43,990 bases of DNA. Source: Rhizorhabdus sp. (lineage in GTDB: Bacteria > Pseudomonadota > Alphaproteobacteria > Sphingomonadales > Sphingomonadaceae). Positions within the stretch are counted from its first letter, which is position 1. Each line of letters opens with the position of its first letter. The stretch spans positions 1-43,990 of the forward strand of contig NZ_JAGMXV010000014.1 in assembly GCF_018006725.1 (NCBI RefSeq), in the 5' to 3' direction. Shown here piece after piece: positions 1 to 8,555 of this stretch. The notes under the pieces were generated by a model. The model was not told the DNA's origin and searched no databases. It saw only the letters and a list, made by a program, of their open reading frames with translations. Both the position numbers and the translations under genes were made by a program.

Positions 1-1508
1 GTCGGGATCATCATCGTGCCGAGCATGAACAGCATCAGCGCGATCATGAACCCGCCGACGACGGCGTTCATCCCGATCTTCCCCAGCGGGAACAGGAAGT
101 TCCATTTGTGGATGAAGCTGAACACATAGCGTTCGGGCATCTGCCAATGCTCGACCCGGTCCGCCAGCGCGCCGGTCGCGGTGTCGACGAACAGGGTCGC
201 GTTCACCGGCGGGGCATAGTCGACGCGCCAGACGGGCAGGCGCTTGTTGCGGAAATCATAGTCGGGGCCGAAGCGCGTGACGAGCCGCATGTCGGCGATC
301 TTGTCTTCGCCTACGCCGGCATAGCGGCTGGCCAGCGTCCGGGCGAGTTCGCGGTCGCCTTGTGGCGCGACGGCGCCCGTGCCGGCATCGATGTAGAGCG
401 CCGGGCCGGTCGGCTGCACCCCTTCGAAGCGCGCGCTGCGGATTTCCATCGCGGTCTTCGGCATCGCATGGCCGGCATGCGCGTCATGATCATGCTCGCC
501 CCGGGGCATGGCTTCGTCGCGCGCGAGACCCAGGCGATAGAGCGGACGCCCGCCTGCGCCTTCGACCAGCGATAGCGACTCGACCGTCAGCCCGCGCGTG
601 ATCCCGGTCCACTGGGCACCGATGGGAAAGCGGCCCGCGCGCAGGTCGATGGGCGTCGCCATCCGCATCTGGCTCATCGGCGGCGTGATCGCGGCCTGCA
701 CCAGATGATAGATGCCGCTGAGCGAGAACATGATCAGCGGCAGGGCAAGGACATAGCCCGCCATGCGGTGCCAGCCTCGTCCCCCTTCGGCGCGCTTCCT
801 GCGCCGAACCGTCACCAGCATGGCAATCCCGGTCAGCGCGAGCGCGGCCAGGCTGCCGACCATCGCGCCCGCGACGATCACCTTTGCCCAGACCATCGAC
901 GGCGGCACCCAGTCCCAGCTGTGCAGCGCGCGGAAGATCATCTGCAGCCAGCCCTTGGTCCGGTTGGTGACGGCGGCGAGGCTGCTCGTCTCGGTGTGGA
1001 CATAGGCGGTCAGATGGTCGTCGCCGGCGAAGCGGATCTTCCACACCGGCAGCAGCCGGTTGACCCAGCCATAGTCGGCATCGAAGCCGGTCTGGAGCGT
1101 GATCGATGAGATCGGTCGCGCCTCCTTCAGATAATGGCGCGCCAGATATTCGGCCTGACGGGCATCCTGACCCGGCATCTCGCGTCCCGAAACCGGATCA
1201 AAATAGCGCCTTTGGCCGGCAGGATCAGTGGTCACCTGGAGCAGGCTGTGCCCGTCATAGGCGACCGTTCGCACGGCCACCGCGCGATCGATCCCGGCCT
1301 TGCCCAGCATCTCGGCGACCGGCGGGCTGCCCTGCAGGTTCAGCGGCGCTCGGGGCGGCATGAACTGCGCCTGCTGCGGGCCGAACAGCACCATGGCGAT
1401 GTGGGTCAGGCCCGACAGGCCCCAGAGGAACAGGCTGATCCCGCCGACCAGCGCCAGCCAGCCATGTTTGCCGCACGCCCAGCGCGCGGTCTTCGTCTTC
1501 CAGCTCAT
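1..1508 (-). CDS. PepSY domain membrane protein (PiuB-like), C-terminus outside window
   Basis: An inner-membrane protein of the PepSY-associated TM / PiuB type, a family often linked to iron or copper uptake and surface reductase functions. The ATG at 1508 has a GAAGGA ribosome binding site 6 nt upstream. The frame stays open to position 1, so about 502 residues are visible and the end lies to the left. It opens with a hydrophobic segment at residues 15-40 (ending SGLTHIAMV). Repeated PepSY-like blocks contain aromatic 'YGWVNRLLPVWKI' and 'YDFRNKRLPVWRV' stretches. More membrane segments follow around residues 205-225 and 250-270, with a His-rich loop (GEHDHDAHAGHAM) between the two halves that could bind metal. 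It lies 56 bp downstream of the DUF2946 gene on the same strand. The metal substrate cannot be told from the sequence. Confidence 0.85.
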   Translation of the reverse strand, partial: MSWKTKTARWACGKHGWLALVGGISLFLWGLSGLTHIAMVLFGPQQAQFMPPRAPLNLQGSPPVAEMLGKAGIDRAVAVRTVAYDGHSLLQVTTDPAGQRRYFDPVSGREMPGQDARQAEYLARHYLKEARPISSITLQTGFDADYGWVNRLLPVWKIRFAGDDHLTAYVHTETSSLAAVTNRTKGWLQMIFRALHSWDWVPPSMVWAKVIVAGAMVGSLAALALTGIAMLVTVRRRKRAEGGRGWHRMAGYVLALPLIMFSLSGIYHLVQAAITPPMSQMRMATPIDLRAGRFPIGAQWTGITRGLTVESLSLVEGAGGRPLYRLGLARDEAMPRGEHDHDAHAGHAMPKTAMEIRSARFEGVQPTGPALYIDAGTGAVAPQGDRELARTLASRYAGVGEDKIADMRLVTRFGPDYDFRNKRLPVWRVDYAPPVNATLFVDTATGALADRVEHWQMPERYVFSFIHKWNFLFPLGKIGMNAVVGGFMIALMLFMLGTMMIP

Positions 1509-1564
1509 GCGAATGTCCTTCGTCGATCGTCGTCGGCCGGCGCCTTGGCCGGCAGGGTCGGAGA

Positions 1565-2002
1565 TCAGGCGAGGACGGGCGGCCCCGTGGCGGGCGGACG
1601 AGCGGCGCGGTGGCGGCTGACCGCGATGGTGGCGACCGTGTCGGGTGCGAGCGGAGCGAAGGCGGACGGAGGCAGGATCGCCGCCGAGGCGGGCAGCAGG
1701 GCCGGCATCGCGGCGGCGGCAAAGCCGCAATGCGGCATGGTCGGCTGCGCCTTGCCGTCGTCCTCATGGCCCGACGGGGCCGCCCGTTCTGCCATCGCTG
1801 CGCTGATCGTGGCGATCTTCGCGTAGAGCGGGTCCGCGCGATCGATCTGCGCGGTGGTCGCGCCGCTGCCCGAGCACAGGATGATGCTCAGGCCCTTGTC
1901 GCCATAGCGCGGCATGAAGCCTTGCGGCGCAAGCGCGCCGAACATCATCCCGATCAGGACGATCGGCAGGATGCGCATCCAGATATGCCGCAGTCGCTTC
2001 AT
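1565..2002 (-). CDS. DUF2946-like small membrane/exported protein
   Basis: A 145-residue protein starting MKRLRHIWMR. It has one hydrophobic N-terminal segment (residues 10-30) and a mid-region 'IILCSGSG' motif typical of DUF2946-like proteins. A PHCGF element and an Ala/Pro-rich tail follow. The open frame extends further upstream, but that part overlaps the end of gtrA, so the ATG at 2002 is preferred. DUF2946 proteins are commonly found next to TonB receptors and PepSY proteins, which fits the PepSY gene just downstream. Function is unknown; a metal-related role is an inference from context only. Confidence 0.65.
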   Translation of the reverse strand: MKRLRHIWMRILPIVLIGMMFGALAPQGFMPRYGDKGLSIILCSGSGATTAQIDRADPLYAKIATISAAMAERAAPSGHEDDGKAQPTMPHCGFAAAAMPALLPASAAILPPSAFAPLAPDTVATIAVSRHRAARPPATGPPVLA

Positions 2003-2057
2003 GTCCGCGCGGTAGAACGCTCGCCCCACCAAGACAAGCGCGGTCGTGGCGGGCGGA

Positions 2058-2462
2058 TCAGCGCGCGAAAACGAAGCGCTTGTCGAGCTGATATTTGAGG
2101 AGGTGGCCGAGCGCGAGACCGAGCGCGGCGCCGACATAGCGCATCGCTTCGCCGACGAAGAGCAGGTGGAACAGATATTCGACCGCGACGAACACCAAGG
2201 TCGTGATGCCGCCGAGCACCGTGTACAGCGTAAACAGCCGCGCATCGTGGAACAGGTCGCGCGAGGCGAAGGAGAAGACGAACAGCTTTTCGAGCAGATA
2301 TTTGACGGGCAGCACGGTCGCCAGCCCGACGATCATCGAAATCTCGACGTAGAAGCGCCCCTTGTAGATCGCCACGCTGGCCATCTGCGCACCTATGTTG
2401 AGCAGCGCCGCCATGCAGGCGATCGCGACGTAGATCGCCACCGGGCTCACCCGCCGCTCCAT
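2058..2462 (-). CDS. GtrA family membrane protein
   Basis: A 134-residue protein with four predicted membrane helices (about residues 8-28, 40-58, 75-97, 103-120). It ends in the GtrA-family signature LKYQLDKRFVFAR. GtrA-family proteins are proposed to flip or help translocate polyprenyl-phosphate-linked sugars across the inner membrane. It is divergent from the membrane protein at 2590. That places it at the head of the DprE1/DprE2/UbiA locus, where a flippase for polyprenyl-phosphoryl-pentose would be expected. In mycobacteria a GtrA-like protein (Rv3789) sits beside dprE1-dprE2 and has been linked to this pathway. Assignment to the local pathway is an inference. Confidence 0.85.
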   Translation of the reverse strand: MERRVSPVAIYVAIACMAALLNIGAQMASVAIYKGRFYVEISMIVGLATVLPVKYLLEKLFVFSFASRDLFHDARLFTLYTVLGGITTLVFVAVEYLFHLLFVGEAMRYVGAALGLALGHLLKYQLDKRFVFAR

Positions 2463-2589
2463 TTGCCGTCCCCCACCGGCAGAATTGCCGTACCTGCGCT
2501 GTAAGGGGCGTCGTTGCGGGGAGCAAGGCGCGGGCGAAGGGCTTGATTGCAGGGCCGACAGCGGTCACTCGTTCGGCATGGGGGCTGGG

Positions 2590-3822
2590 ATGAACGAAGC
2601 GATACAGGATCTTAGCCGGTGGGAGCGTGCTGCTGCCATCGCCGCCTTCGCGATCTTTGCGGCTTTCCTCCTTTATCGGCTGCCGCTCGGCTACGGCCAT
2701 GACCGCGACGCCTATCTGATGCTCGGTGCGTGGCAGCACATGCTGGCCGAGGGCCAATATGTGCCGTCGCGCTTCCCCGGCTATATCGTCGCCGAGTTCG
2801 CCCTGGGTATGGCCGCGACGCTCGGCGGAGCGATGGGGAGCAACGCGCTCGTCGCGCTGCTATCGATCGGCTCGCTGTGGGCGACCTATGCGATCGGCCG
2901 CGAGTTGGAGGTGGACAAGCCGCTGCTGCTGCCGGCGCTGATGGCGGCCTGCCCCTATGTCGCGATCGCGGCGTCCAGTTCGATGGATTATATGATCGCC
3001 TATGCCTTGCTCGCTTCGGGCATGTTGCTGTGCCTGCGCGGAGGCATGCTGTGGGGCATAGTGCTGCTGGCGGCGGCGGGAGGGGCGCGGCTCACCAACT
3101 GGGCGCTGGCGGCGGCCTTCCTGATCTGGCTCGCCCGGCGACGCGACGGCGAAGGCTGGTACGGATCGGTGGCCGCGCTCACCCTTGTGACCGGGCTGTT
3201 CTACCTGCCGGTCTGGATATCCGCGCATCTCGGTTTTGGCTGGCTTAGTGCCGCTTTGCCGGACGACCAGGGCCTGTTCGGTCTGCTCGCGCGCTTCGCC
3301 TACAAGGTCGTCCAGCCGTTCGGGCTGATCGGTACGCTCGCAGCGGGCGCGCTCCTGCTGGTGCAGCGGGAGCGCCTCCAGGCTGCGTGGCGCGATCCAG
3401 TTTTCCGGCTCGGCCTCCTGTTCGTTACCATCACGCTTCTCATCTTCGCGCGCGCGCCGATCGAGATATCCTATCTGATCTTCGCCATTCCCTTTCTGGG
3501 ATTGCTGCTTCTCCAGGCGCGCCTGTCCGGCGTCCTTGTGCTGCTCATCGCGGGCGGGCTGTTCGCCGGCGTCCTGCACGTCGATCTGATTGCTGTCCGG
3601 TACAGAGACACCGGGCCGTGCGGCCCCGTGATGGCCGAGGGCGCGCGCTTCGCACCCGGCGTGGGGACCGGCGTGCTGCTGGCGGAGATTGCGGATGCAC
3701 GGCGCTGGGATCGCTGCTTCAACCGCAGACCTCTGCTCGTCGAGCCCTATGCGACCGCGAACAGCCCGCTGCCGGTGCCGCCTCACGTCGCCCGGCCGCG
3801 CTTTCCCCGCCAGTCCGATTGA
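2590..3822 (+). CDS. multi-spanning membrane protein, probable GT-C glycosyltransferase
   Basis: A 410-residue protein with roughly ten hydrophobic helices. The ATG at 2590 (MNEAIQDLSRW) follows a GGGGCTGGG stretch; an in-frame ATG at 2578 is an alternative. After the first helix, an acidic loop (GYGHDRDAYLMLGAW) lies in the first non-cytoplasmic loop, the usual site of the catalytic acidic residue in GT-C transferases. The C-terminal 60 residues form a soluble tail with several Cys residues. It heads the rightward gene run into the UbiA-HAD fusion. A role in transferring a sugar from a polyprenyl-phosphate donor is inferred from fold and context. No specific family could be assigned. Confidence 0.7.
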   Translation: MNEAIQDLSRWERAAAIAAFAIFAAFLLYRLPLGYGHDRDAYLMLGAWQHMLAEGQYVPSRFPGYIVAEFALGMAATLGGAMGSNALVALLSIGSLWATYAIGRELEVDKPLLLPALMAACPYVAIAASSSMDYMIAYALLASGMLLCLRGGMLWGIVLLAAAGGARLTNWALAAAFLIWLARRRDGEGWYGSVAALTLVTGLFYLPVWISAHLGFGWLSAALPDDQGLFGLLARFAYKVVQPFGLIGTLAAGALLLVQRERLQAAWRDPVFRLGLLFVTITLLIFARAPIEISYLIFAIPFLGLLLLQARLSGVLVLLIAGGLFAGVLHVDLIAVRYRDTGPCGPVMAEGARFAPGVGTGVLLAEIADARRWDRCFNRRPLLVEPYATANSPLPVPPHVARPRFPRQSD

Positions 3823-3899
3823 TGCACAGTCGCAACCGGGTATAGACGGACCTGGCGTCGGCGCGATCCGTCCGACAAGTGGCTTGCGGGGGAAGCAGT

Positions 3900-5342
3900 T
3901 TGGACAAGGAAGTCCTGCCGGTCTTGGCGGTCGACCTCGACGGCACCCTTCTGCGCTCGAACATGCTCTACGAAAGCTTCTGGTCCGCGCTGGCGCAGGG
4001 CTGGATGGTGCTTTTCCAGCTGCTAATGGCCCTTCCCGGCGGCCGTTCCCGGATCAAGCATGTGCTTGCCGAGCATGCCTGCATCGATCCTGCGACGCTG
4101 CCTTATGACCAGGGAGTGATCGACCATATCCGCGGCTGGCGTGCGCGAGGCGGACGCGTGGCGCTGGTAACCGCCACGAGCGACCGTCTGGCGCGATCGA
4201 TCGCGGATCATCTCGGCCTGTTCGACGAGGTCATGGCATCGGGCCGCGACGAAAATCTCAAGGGCAAGACCAAGGCGCGCCGGTTGTGCGAGCGCTATGG
4301 CGAGGGCGGTTTCGCTTATATGGGCGACAGCCCCGCCGATCTCCCGGTGTGGGGCAAGGCGCGTACCGTGATCGCCTGCAACCCCGGGCGCCGGCTCTCG
4401 GCACGGCTCGCCACCCTTCATCCGGGGCATCAGACGCTGTCCCGTCCGAACGCGCGCTTCGCCGATTATCTGCGCGCGATCCGTGTCCACCAATGGGCAA
4501 AGAACCCGCTCGTCTTCCTGCCGATCATCGGCGCGCATCAGTCGGATCTGGCGACGCTGAGGGCCGGCTTCATGGCCTTCATCGCCTTCTCGCTGATCGC
4601 GTCGAGCGTCTATGTGCTCAACGACCTGCTCGATCTCGGTTCCGATCGCGCCCATCCGCGCAAGCGGCGGCGGCCCTTCGCAGCGGGAACGATCCCGATC
4701 GAACAGGCCAGCTGGATGGCGATCGGTCTGTTTGCGGGCGGCGTCGCGGTCGGTGCAGCGGTGGGACCGGCGTTCCTCGGCGTGCTGCTTTTCTACCATG
4801 TCGCGACCACCGCCTATTCGCTGTGGCTGAAACGCAAGGTGGTGATCGACATCTGCGCGCTCGCCGGCCTCTACACGCTGCGCGTGATCGCGGGAGCGGT
4901 GGCGGCGCAGGTGCCGCTGTCGATGTGGATGCTGGCCTTCACCCTGTTCCTGTTCTTCTCGCTGGCTGCAATCAAGCGCCAGGCGGAAATCGTCGACAGC
5001 CTCGCCGATGGCGGCCGCGTGCTGCACGGGCGGGGCTATGAGAGCGGCGACCTCGCGACCGTATCGCAGATGGCGATCTCGTCGGGCTATGTCGCGGTGC
5101 TCGTCCTTGCGCTCTACCTGAACTCCACCGCTGTCGACCGACTCTACGCCTTTCCCGAACTGCTGTGGGGCAGCTGCGCTATCCTGCTCTACTGGATCAG
5201 CCGGATCGCGATGGTCGCCAATCGCGGCAACATGCATGACGATCCGATCGTGTTCGCGGCGACCGACCGCGTCAGCCTCTGCTGCGCGCTGCTGATGGTC
5301 GTCATCGTCGCGGGCAGCGCGACCGGCTTCGGCCTGCTGTGA
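3900..5342 (+). CDS. HAD phosphatase-UbiA prenyltransferase fusion (polyprenyl-phosphoribose synthase type)
   Basis: A two-domain protein of about 480 residues. Residues 8-200 are a HAD phosphatase with DLDGTLL (nucleophile Asp12, acid Asp14), VTATS, the motif III Lys and MGDSPADLP. Residues 205-480 are a UbiA-type membrane prenyltransferase with the Asp-rich motif NDLLDLGSD (about 241-249) and a second conserved stretch GRGYESGDL. In the mycobacterial pathway a UbiA protein (Rv3806c) transfers 5-phosphoribose to a polyprenyl phosphate, and a separate phosphatase removes the 5-phosphate. Here both activities appear joined. The TTG at 3900 is chosen because GGGGGAAG (3888-3895) lies 4 nt before it; an in-frame GTG at 3879 is the alternative. 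It ends 9 bp before dprE1. Confidence 0.85.
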   Translation: MDKEVLPVLAVDLDGTLLRSNMLYESFWSALAQGWMVLFQLLMALPGGRSRIKHVLAEHACIDPATLPYDQGVIDHIRGWRARGGRVALVTATSDRLARSIADHLGLFDEVMASGRDENLKGKTKARRLCERYGEGGFAYMGDSPADLPVWGKARTVIACNPGRRLSARLATLHPGHQTLSRPNARFADYLRAIRVHQWAKNPLVFLPIIGAHQSDLATLRAGFMAFIAFSLIASSVYVLNDLLDLGSDRAHPRKRRRPFAAGTIPIEQASWMAIGLFAGGVAVGAAVGPAFLGVLLFYHVATTAYSLWLKRKVVIDICALAGLYTLRVIAGAVAAQVPLSMWMLAFTLFLFFSLAAIKRQAEIVDSLADGGRVLHGRGYESGDLATVSQMAISSGYVAVLVLALYLNSTAVDRLYAFPELLWGSCAILLYWISRIAMVANRGNMHDDPIVFAATDRVSLCCALLMVVIVAGSATGFGLL

Positions 5343-5351
5343 CGACAGGCC

Positions 5352-6686
5352 GTGGCTGATCGCGTGGAGCTCAGCGGCTGGGGGCTCTATCCGCGCCGCG
5401 CCACGCGGTTGCGTCGCGCCGGACAGCCGGCCGATGTTTCGGCGCTGCTCGATCCGGCGGGCACGGTGGCGCGCGGCAATGGCCGGGCCTATGGCGATGC
5501 TGCGATCGGGCTGTCGACCACGATCGACATGCGACGGCTCGACCGCCTGATCGCTTTCGATCATGCGGCGGGATTGCTTGTCGCCGAAGCGGGGCTGACC
5601 CTCGCCGATATCATCGACATCTTCCTGCCGCGCGGCTGGTTTCCGGCGGTCACGCCGGGCACGAAGTTCGTCACGCTGGGCGGCGCGATTGCGGCCGACG
5701 TCCATGGCAAGAACCATCATGGCGAAGGGAGCTTCCGGCGCCATGTCGCCTGGTTCGACCTACTCGGCCCGGATGGTGTCGAGCGCCGGTGCTCCCACGA
5801 GGACCATGCCGAGTTGTTTCACTGGACGATCGGCGGCATGGGTCTGACGGGCACGATCCTGCGCGCGGCGGTGCGGCTGCGCCCGGTCGAAAGCGCGTGG
5901 ATCCGCCAGCGGACGATCGCGACATCTTCGCTCGCCGAGACGATGGACGCGTTCGAGGCGAGCGCCGACGCGACCTATTCGGTTGCCTGGATCGACACGC
6001 TCGCGACAGCTCGCTCGCTGGGGCGCTCGATCCTGATGCTGGGCGAACATGCCCGCGCCGAGGAATTGCCGGCGGAGGTGGCGAAGGCTCCTTTTGCCCG
6101 CCGTCGCGGGCCGACCCTCGACGTGCCGCTCACGCCCCCGTTCAGCATCGTCGGCGGCCCGGTCGTTCGCGCGTTCAACGCGCTTTATTATGCCCGCCAT
6201 CGCCGCAAGACCGGCACGTCGCTCGTCCCCATCGACAGCTTCTTCTATCCGCTCGATGCGATATTGCGCTGGAACCGCATCTATGGCCGGCGTGGCTTCG
6301 TCCAGTTCCAGTGCGTGCTTCCGCTCGCCAGCGCACAGACCGGGCTGACGGCGATGCTGTCGCGGATCGCAGCCACCGGCACCGGCTCCTTCCTCGCCGT
6401 GCTCAAGCGCATGGGCGCGGAGGAGGGGCCTTTCTCCTTCCCGATGGACGGCTACACCCTCGCGCTCGATTTCCCCGTCGGCCGGCGCACCGCAGCGCTG
6501 ACAGCCGAGCTGCGCGCGATGACGCGCGACCATGGCGGGCGGCTGTATCTCGCCAAGGATGCACAGATGACCGATGTGGAGATGGCCGCGCTCGATCCGC
6601 GCGGGCTTGCCTTCGCGCGCTGGCGGCGCGACGGAGGCATGGCTGGGCCGCTGCGCTCCTATCAATCGGAAAGACTCGGACTGTGA
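5352..6686 (+). CDS. dprE1: DprE1-like FAD-dependent polyprenylphosphoryl-ribose 2'-oxidase
   Basis: A 444-residue VAO-type flavoprotein starting at GTG 5352. It shows the FAD-binding GNGRAYGD (about residues 42-49), the TPGTKFVTLGGAIAADVHGKNHH block (101-123) and FVQFQ (316-320). LYLAKD carries the conserved Lys402, matching Lys418 of the Mycobacterium tuberculosis enzyme. DprE1 oxidises the 2'-OH of polyprenylphosphoryl-ribose to the keto form, which DprE2 reduces to the arabinose epimer. The residue matching the benzothiazinone-reactive Cys387 is Ala371 (YTLALDFP). The stop codon overlaps the GTG start of dprE2, so the pair is translationally coupled. The exact polyprenyl length is unknown. 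Confidence 0.9.
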   Translation: MADRVELSGWGLYPRRATRLRRAGQPADVSALLDPAGTVARGNGRAYGDAAIGLSTTIDMRRLDRLIAFDHAAGLLVAEAGLTLADIIDIFLPRGWFPAVTPGTKFVTLGGAIAADVHGKNHHGEGSFRRHVAWFDLLGPDGVERRCSHEDHAELFHWTIGGMGLTGTILRAAVRLRPVESAWIRQRTIATSSLAETMDAFEASADATYSVAWIDTLATARSLGRSILMLGEHARAEELPAEVAKAPFARRRGPTLDVPLTPPFSIVGGPVVRAFNALYYARHRRKTGTSLVPIDSFFYPLDAILRWNRIYGRRGFVQFQCVLPLASAQTGLTAMLSRIAATGTGSFLAVLKRMGAEEGPFSFPMDGYTLALDFPVGRRTAALTAELRAMTRDHGGRLYLAKDAQMTDVEMAALDPRGLAFARWRRDGGMAGPLRSYQSERLGL

Positions 6687-7417
6687 CGCCTACCCTTCTC
6701 GTCGTCGGTGCATCGTCGGACATTGCCGAGGCGACCGCGCGTCGCTTCGCGGCCGCCGGCTATGCATTGCAACTCGCCGGTCGTGACGAAACCGCGCTGG
6801 GCGCCATCGCCGCCGATCTCAAGCTGCGCCACCGGGTAACCGTGACGGTTCATCGGTGCGACGTGACCGAGGCCAAGGATCGCGCTGCGCTGCTCGCCAG
6901 CCTGCCGGTCCTGCCCGATGTGATCGTCTGCGCGGTCGGTCTGCTCGGCGACCAGCGGCTGAATGAGACCGATGCGGTCGCAGCCGAACGGGTGATGCGT
7001 GCCAATTATGAAGGGCCGGCGTTGCTACTCGGAAGCCTGGCAGACGCTTTTTCCGCGCGTGGCAGCGGTGTCATCGTTGGCATCAGTTCGGTCGCGGGTG
7101 AGCGCGGGCGCGCCTCCAACTATGTTTATGGCTCGGCCAAGGCGGGGATGACCGCCTTTCTCTCGGGCCTGCGCAACCGCTTCGGCAAGACCGGCGTCCA
7201 TGTCGTCACCGTCCTGCCCGGCTTCGTCGATACGCGCATGACCGAGGGGATGACGCTACCCCCGGCGCTCACCGCCCAGCCCGACGAGGTGGCACAGGCG
7301 ATCTTGCGCGCGGTCGAACGACGCAAGGACGTCATCTATGTCCGCCCGCTGTGGCGCTGGATCATGGCGATCATCCGCGCAATACCCGAAGGGCTGTTCA
7401 AGAAGCTCAGCATCTGA
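6683..7417 (+). CDS. dprE2: DprE2-like short-chain reductase (polyprenylphosphoryl-2-keto-ribose reductase)
   Basis: A 244-residue classical short-chain dehydrogenase. The N-terminal nucleotide-binding motif is GASSDIAEA (residues 9-17). The catalytic Ser lies in GISSVAG and the YGSAK motif supplies Tyr149 and Lys153. The GTG at 6683 overlaps the dprE1 stop (GTGA). The C-terminal segment (WRWIMAIIRAIPEGLFKKL) is amphipathic to hydrophobic, as in mycobacterial DprE2. With DprE1 it would epimerise polyprenylphosphoryl-ribose to polyprenylphosphoryl-arabinose, a D-arabinofuranose donor. The assignment rests on the SDR motifs plus the dprE1 and UbiA neighbours. Confidence 0.87.
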   Translation: MTPTLLVVGASSDIAEATARRFAAAGYALQLAGRDETALGAIAADLKLRHRVTVTVHRCDVTEAKDRAALLASLPVLPDVIVCAVGLLGDQRLNETDAVAAERVMRANYEGPALLLGSLADAFSARGSGVIVGISSVAGERGRASNYVYGSAKAGMTAFLSGLRNRFGKTGVHVVTVLPGFVDTRMTEGMTLPPALTAQPDEVAQAILRAVERRKDVIYVRPLWRWIMAIIRAIPEGLFKKLSI

Positions 7418-7434
7418 CGGCGAGGGGGAACGGG

Positions 7435-8553
7435 ATGGAGGGCTCCGCAACAGCGCGGCGGCTAGGACGCTTGGCGACGCAGCATTTCCTGCCGCTCGCT
7501 CTGCTTTCGCTCGTTATCGGCTCGCTCGCCAATCTCTATTTCTGGCTCGGCGCCGACCGGCCGCTGGTCGGGCCGTGGCTGCTCAAGCAGTTCTACGTCA
7601 ACTATATCGACTTCGGCTTTGCCAAGCGTGCGCTGGTGGGCACGCTCCTTTATCCGGCCTTCTCCGCGCCGGTCGTCGATGCCTCGACCGGTGCCGCCAT
7701 AGCCACGGGCCTGTCGCTCGCGATCTTCGCGATGCTCATCCTTCTGTTCGACCGGCTCCATGCCCGTCCGCTTCGCACGGAAGTGGCAGGCCTCGGCGCC
7801 TGCGTCCTCGCGGCGTTGCTGCTCTCGCCCGCCGGGCTGATGGAGATCGCGCACGATATCGGGCGCTATGATGCGCTCAACATCGCGCTGCTGCTGGTCG
7901 CCGTCGCGCTTGTCCTGCACGGACGCCCGCGCCTCGCCGGGCTGGTGTTCGGCATCGCCGGTCTCGTCCACGAAGCAGTCTTCTTCTACGGGGCCGGGCC
8001 GCTCGCCGTCGCCCTGTTCGCCAAGCGGGCGCGTCCCGTCGACATGCTGGCATGCCTGTCGCCCGGCGCACTGGCGCTGGGCGCGGTCGGGCTGTGGGGC
8101 AATCTCGACCCGGCGCAGCTCGCCCTGCTCGACGCTCGCCCCGGCAGCGGCACCACCGTCTGGTCGCGCGGGGTGATCGAGGTGCCGATCGCGCTAAAGC
8201 CCTATGAACAGGCTGCGCTGGCCTTCTACACGCTGGCGCCCTTCGTCCTGCTGTTCGCGGTGCTGCGCCACAACCGCGCCAGCCTGTGGCGCTATTTCCT
8301 GCCGCCGGCGGCGACGCTGCTGCTCTTCCCCCTCGGCTTCGACTATTTCCGCTGGGCGAGCCTCGGTCTTTTCGCGGTGGCATTGACGCTGCTGACCGGC
8401 GCCGCCCGCCTCGGCTGGCGCCTGCCACCGGTCTCGCCGATGCTCGTCGCCACGTTCCTTTTGTACTGTCTGCCGCTTGGCCCATTGGGAACAGCGCACC
8501 CGTTGCCCTTCCTGGAGCTGATCTGGCTGGACTTCACCGGCTGGGGCCAGTAA
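7435..8553 (+). CDS. multi-spanning membrane protein, possible GT-C transferase
   Basis: A 372-residue protein with about ten hydrophobic helices. The ATG at 7435 has GAGGGGGAA 5 nt upstream and lies 17 bp after dprE2. Polar residues cluster in a loop with KQFYVNYIDFGFAKRALVG (about residues 51-69) and in EIAHDIGRYDALN (about 136-148). The second stretch is a plausible site of an acidic catalytic residue. It looks like a membrane glycosyltransferase or polymerase that uses the lipid-linked sugar made by the upstream genes. I do not recognise a specific family. It ends 2 bp before the HprK-like gene. Confidence 0.65.
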   Translation: MEGSATARRLGRLATQHFLPLALLSLVIGSLANLYFWLGADRPLVGPWLLKQFYVNYIDFGFAKRALVGTLLYPAFSAPVVDASTGAAIATGLSLAIFAMLILLFDRLHARPLRTEVAGLGACVLAALLLSPAGLMEIAHDIGRYDALNIALLLVAVALVLHGRPRLAGLVFGIAGLVHEAVFFYGAGPLAVALFAKRARPVDMLACLSPGALALGAVGLWGNLDPAQLALLDARPGSGTTVWSRGVIEVPIALKPYEQAALAFYTLAPFVLLFAVLRHNRASLWRYFLPPAATLLLFPLGFDYFRWASLGLFAVALTLLTGAARLGWRLPPVSPMLVATFLLYCLPLGPLGTAHPLPFLELIWLDFTGWGQ

Positions 8554-8555
8554 CC

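Noticed and set aside
4023..5744. 573-codon reverse frame across the UbiA-HAD and dprE1 genes
   Set aside because: It spans two genes on the opposite strand with a repetitive Arg/Asp/His composition; a shadow frame.
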